Notes under the pieces: model-generated
Seen by the model: only the letters and a program-made list of their open reading frames with translations
Told to the model about the DNA's origin: nothing
The model's database searches: none
Assembly: GCA_030141605.1 (NCBI GenBank)
Contig: JAQGDQ010001688.1
Span: 1-29,406 of the forward strand
Length of the DNA: 29,406 nt
Reading direction: 5' to 3'
DNA from: Tubiluchus corallicola
Taxonomy: Eukaryota > Priapulida > Priapulimorpha > Priapulimorphida > Tubiluchidae
Made by a program: the position numbers and the translations under genes
Shown here: positions 1 through 29,406 of the stretch, one piece after another
How positions within the stretch are numbered: the first letter of the stretch is position 1
How the letters are laid out: the number at the start of each line of letters is the position of its first letter

Positions 1-1222
1 TGATGCCTTGAGATGGCCTCACTGTCTGAGTTTCTGACATGAGTTTAGGATAGCTTACTTTCCGAGCTTCTGACATGAGTTTAGGATAGCTCACTGTCTG
101 AGCTTCTAACATGAGTTTAGGATAGCTCACTGTCTGAGCTTCTAACATGAGTTTAGGAAAGCTCACTGACTGAGCTTTCGACATGAGTTTAGGATAGCTC
201 ACTGTCTGAGCTTCTGACATGAGTTTAGGATAGCTCACTGTCTGAGCTTCTGACATGAGTTTAGGATAGCTTACTTTCCGAGCTTCTGACTTGAGGTTAG
301 GATAGCTCACTGTTTGAGCTTCTGACATGAGTTTAGGATAGCTTACTTTCCGAGCTTCTGACATGAGTTTAGGATAGCTCACTGTCTGAGTTTCTGACAT
401 GAGGTTAGGATAGCTCACTGTCTGAGTTTCTAACATGAGTTTAGGAAAGCTCACTGACTGAGCTTTCGACATGAGTTTAGGATAGCTCACTGTCTGAGCT
501 TCTGACATGAGTTTAGGATAGCTCACTGTCTGAGCTTCTAACATGAGTTTAGGAAAGCTCACTGACTGAGCTTTCGACATGAGTTTAGGATAGCTCACTG
601 TCTGAGCTTCTGACATGAGGTTAGGATAGCTCACTGTCTGAGCTTCTAACATGAGTTTAGGAAAGCTCACTGACTGAGCTTTCGACATGAGTTTAAGATA
701 GCTCACTGTCTGAGCTTCTGACATGAGGTTAGGATAGCTCACTGTCTGAGCTTCTAACATGAGTTTAGGAAAGCTCACTGACTGAGCTTTCGACATGAGT
801 TTAGGATAGCTTACTGTCTGAGCTTCTAACATGAGTTTAGGATAGCTCACTGTCTGAGTTTTTGACATGAGGTTAATATAGCTCACTGTCTGAGCTTCTG
901 ACATGAGTTTAGGAAAGCTTGCTGTTTGAGCTTCTGACATGAGTTTAGGAAAGCTCACTGTCTGAGTTTCTGACATGAGGTTAGGATAGTTCACTTTCTG
1001 AGCTTCTGACATGAGTTTAGGATAGCTCACTGTCTGAGCTTTCGACATGAGTTTAGGATAGCTCACTGTCTGAGCTTCTGACATGAGGTTAGGATAGCTC
1101 ACTGTCTGAGCTTTCGACATGAGTTTAGGATAGCTCACTGTCTGAGCTTCTGACATGAGTTTGGGATAGCTCACTGTCTGAACTTCTGACATGAGTTTAA
1201 AACAACTCGCTGTCTGTGCTTC
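1..1222. repeat. 36-bp minisatellite, about 33 head-to-tail copies
   Basis: The unit begins gagtttaggatagctcactg and recurs every 36 bases from 41 to 1193 without an indel; the first visible unit (10-40) is 5 bases short, and the last one decays by about 1222. Three main variants alternate: a standard one, one with aaagctcactgactgag, and one with ttactttccgag. The array lies in the intron after exon 26, or just past the known part of the gene. One minus-strand frame stays open through the array. Confidence 0.97.
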
Positions 1223-1575
1223 TGTGTTCATGAATTGGTGAGTTGCCATGATTGGCGGGTAAATGTTGCTGCCACAGCTGTTTCTATGAAGTGCGTTCAG
1301 ACTGATAATGTGAATGAGCCAGCAGGTTTTCTTTTTGTTTCAAATTAAATTACCCATGTGACAGTAGTGAACAAGGTTTATAGGGACCGTATGTGTTTTT
1401 CTTCCAACACAATATGTTTCTTACTTTAGTAAACATGCCTTAACAGATTAAGTTCAGCAACACAGGTGAGGGAGGGTGGTTATTATAGCATGTCTTCACC
1501 AACAACTGTTCACGCCATTATTCATGCTGAAGCAATAGAAACCCATTCTGCATATATTTTAAAAAAAATGTTTAC
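1223..1575. other. Unique intron sequence between minisatellite and exon 26
   Basis: AT-rich sequence. The open minus-strand frame of the minisatellite extends into it as far as a TGA at 1340-1342. No further D2 motif is seen here. Confidence 0.6.

Positions 1576-29406
<27,831 letters not shown>

Noticed and set aside
1-1222. CRISPR array, because of 36-bp repeats
   Set aside because: The units abut directly with no spacers, and the context is an animal gene. It is a minisatellite.

Overview
The window is AT-rich, intron-dense metazoan DNA. It is almost entirely occupied by one large gene on the minus strand, read from the right edge towards the left edge. I assembled 26 exons, 4,599 coding bases or 1,533 codons, by matching GT-AG splice sites and reading phase across every junction. 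The product is a receptor-type protein tyrosine phosphatase. From its N-terminus it has: the end of a signal peptide (its ATG lies just past base 29406), five WSC domains, one Cys-rich EGF/laminin-like module, four fibronectin type III (FN3) domains, two EGF-like modules, one transmembrane helix, a juxtamembrane segment, a complete catalytic phosphatase domain (D1), a linker, and the first part of a divergent second phosphatase domain (D2) that continues past base 1. WSC domains are putative carbohydrate-binding modules known from yeast cell-wall stress sensors, Kremen and polycystin-1. The architecture therefore suggests a phosphatase that senses glycans or extracellular matrix; that role is inference.

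The organism is an invertebrate animal. The evidence is the animal-type receptor phosphatase, introns of about 0.1-2.7 kb, many microsatellites, and a Jockey/CR1-like retrotransposon fragment. An early-branching animal (sponge or cnidarian) or a tunicate would fit, but the sequence alone does not decide. I see no bacterial features.

Layout from left to right: 1-1222 is a 36-bp minisatellite with one open frame on the minus strand. 1576-2091 holds the D2 start and linker. 2233-9407 holds the D1 exons and the juxtamembrane exon; its introns contain a GC-rich insert with a possible 9-bp target duplication (2883-3282), very long AAT and ATC microsatellites, and an 81-bp tandem duplication. 10240-12262 holds the transmembrane and EGF exons, with tRNA-like sequences in one intron. 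12477-16520 holds the FN3 exons; the intron at 12780-14458 is built from internal duplications, including a copied piece of an FN3 exon. 16963-29406 holds the Cys-rich module, the WSC exons and the signal-peptide exon. Its introns carry a GA microsatellite, a tRNA-like sequence with a CTA anticodon, the retrotransposon fragment, a roughly 0.65-kb tandem duplication and a CACT repeat.

Extracellular modules are mostly bounded by phase 1 introns on both sides, the usual sign of exon shuffling. No second host gene is convincing on either strand.
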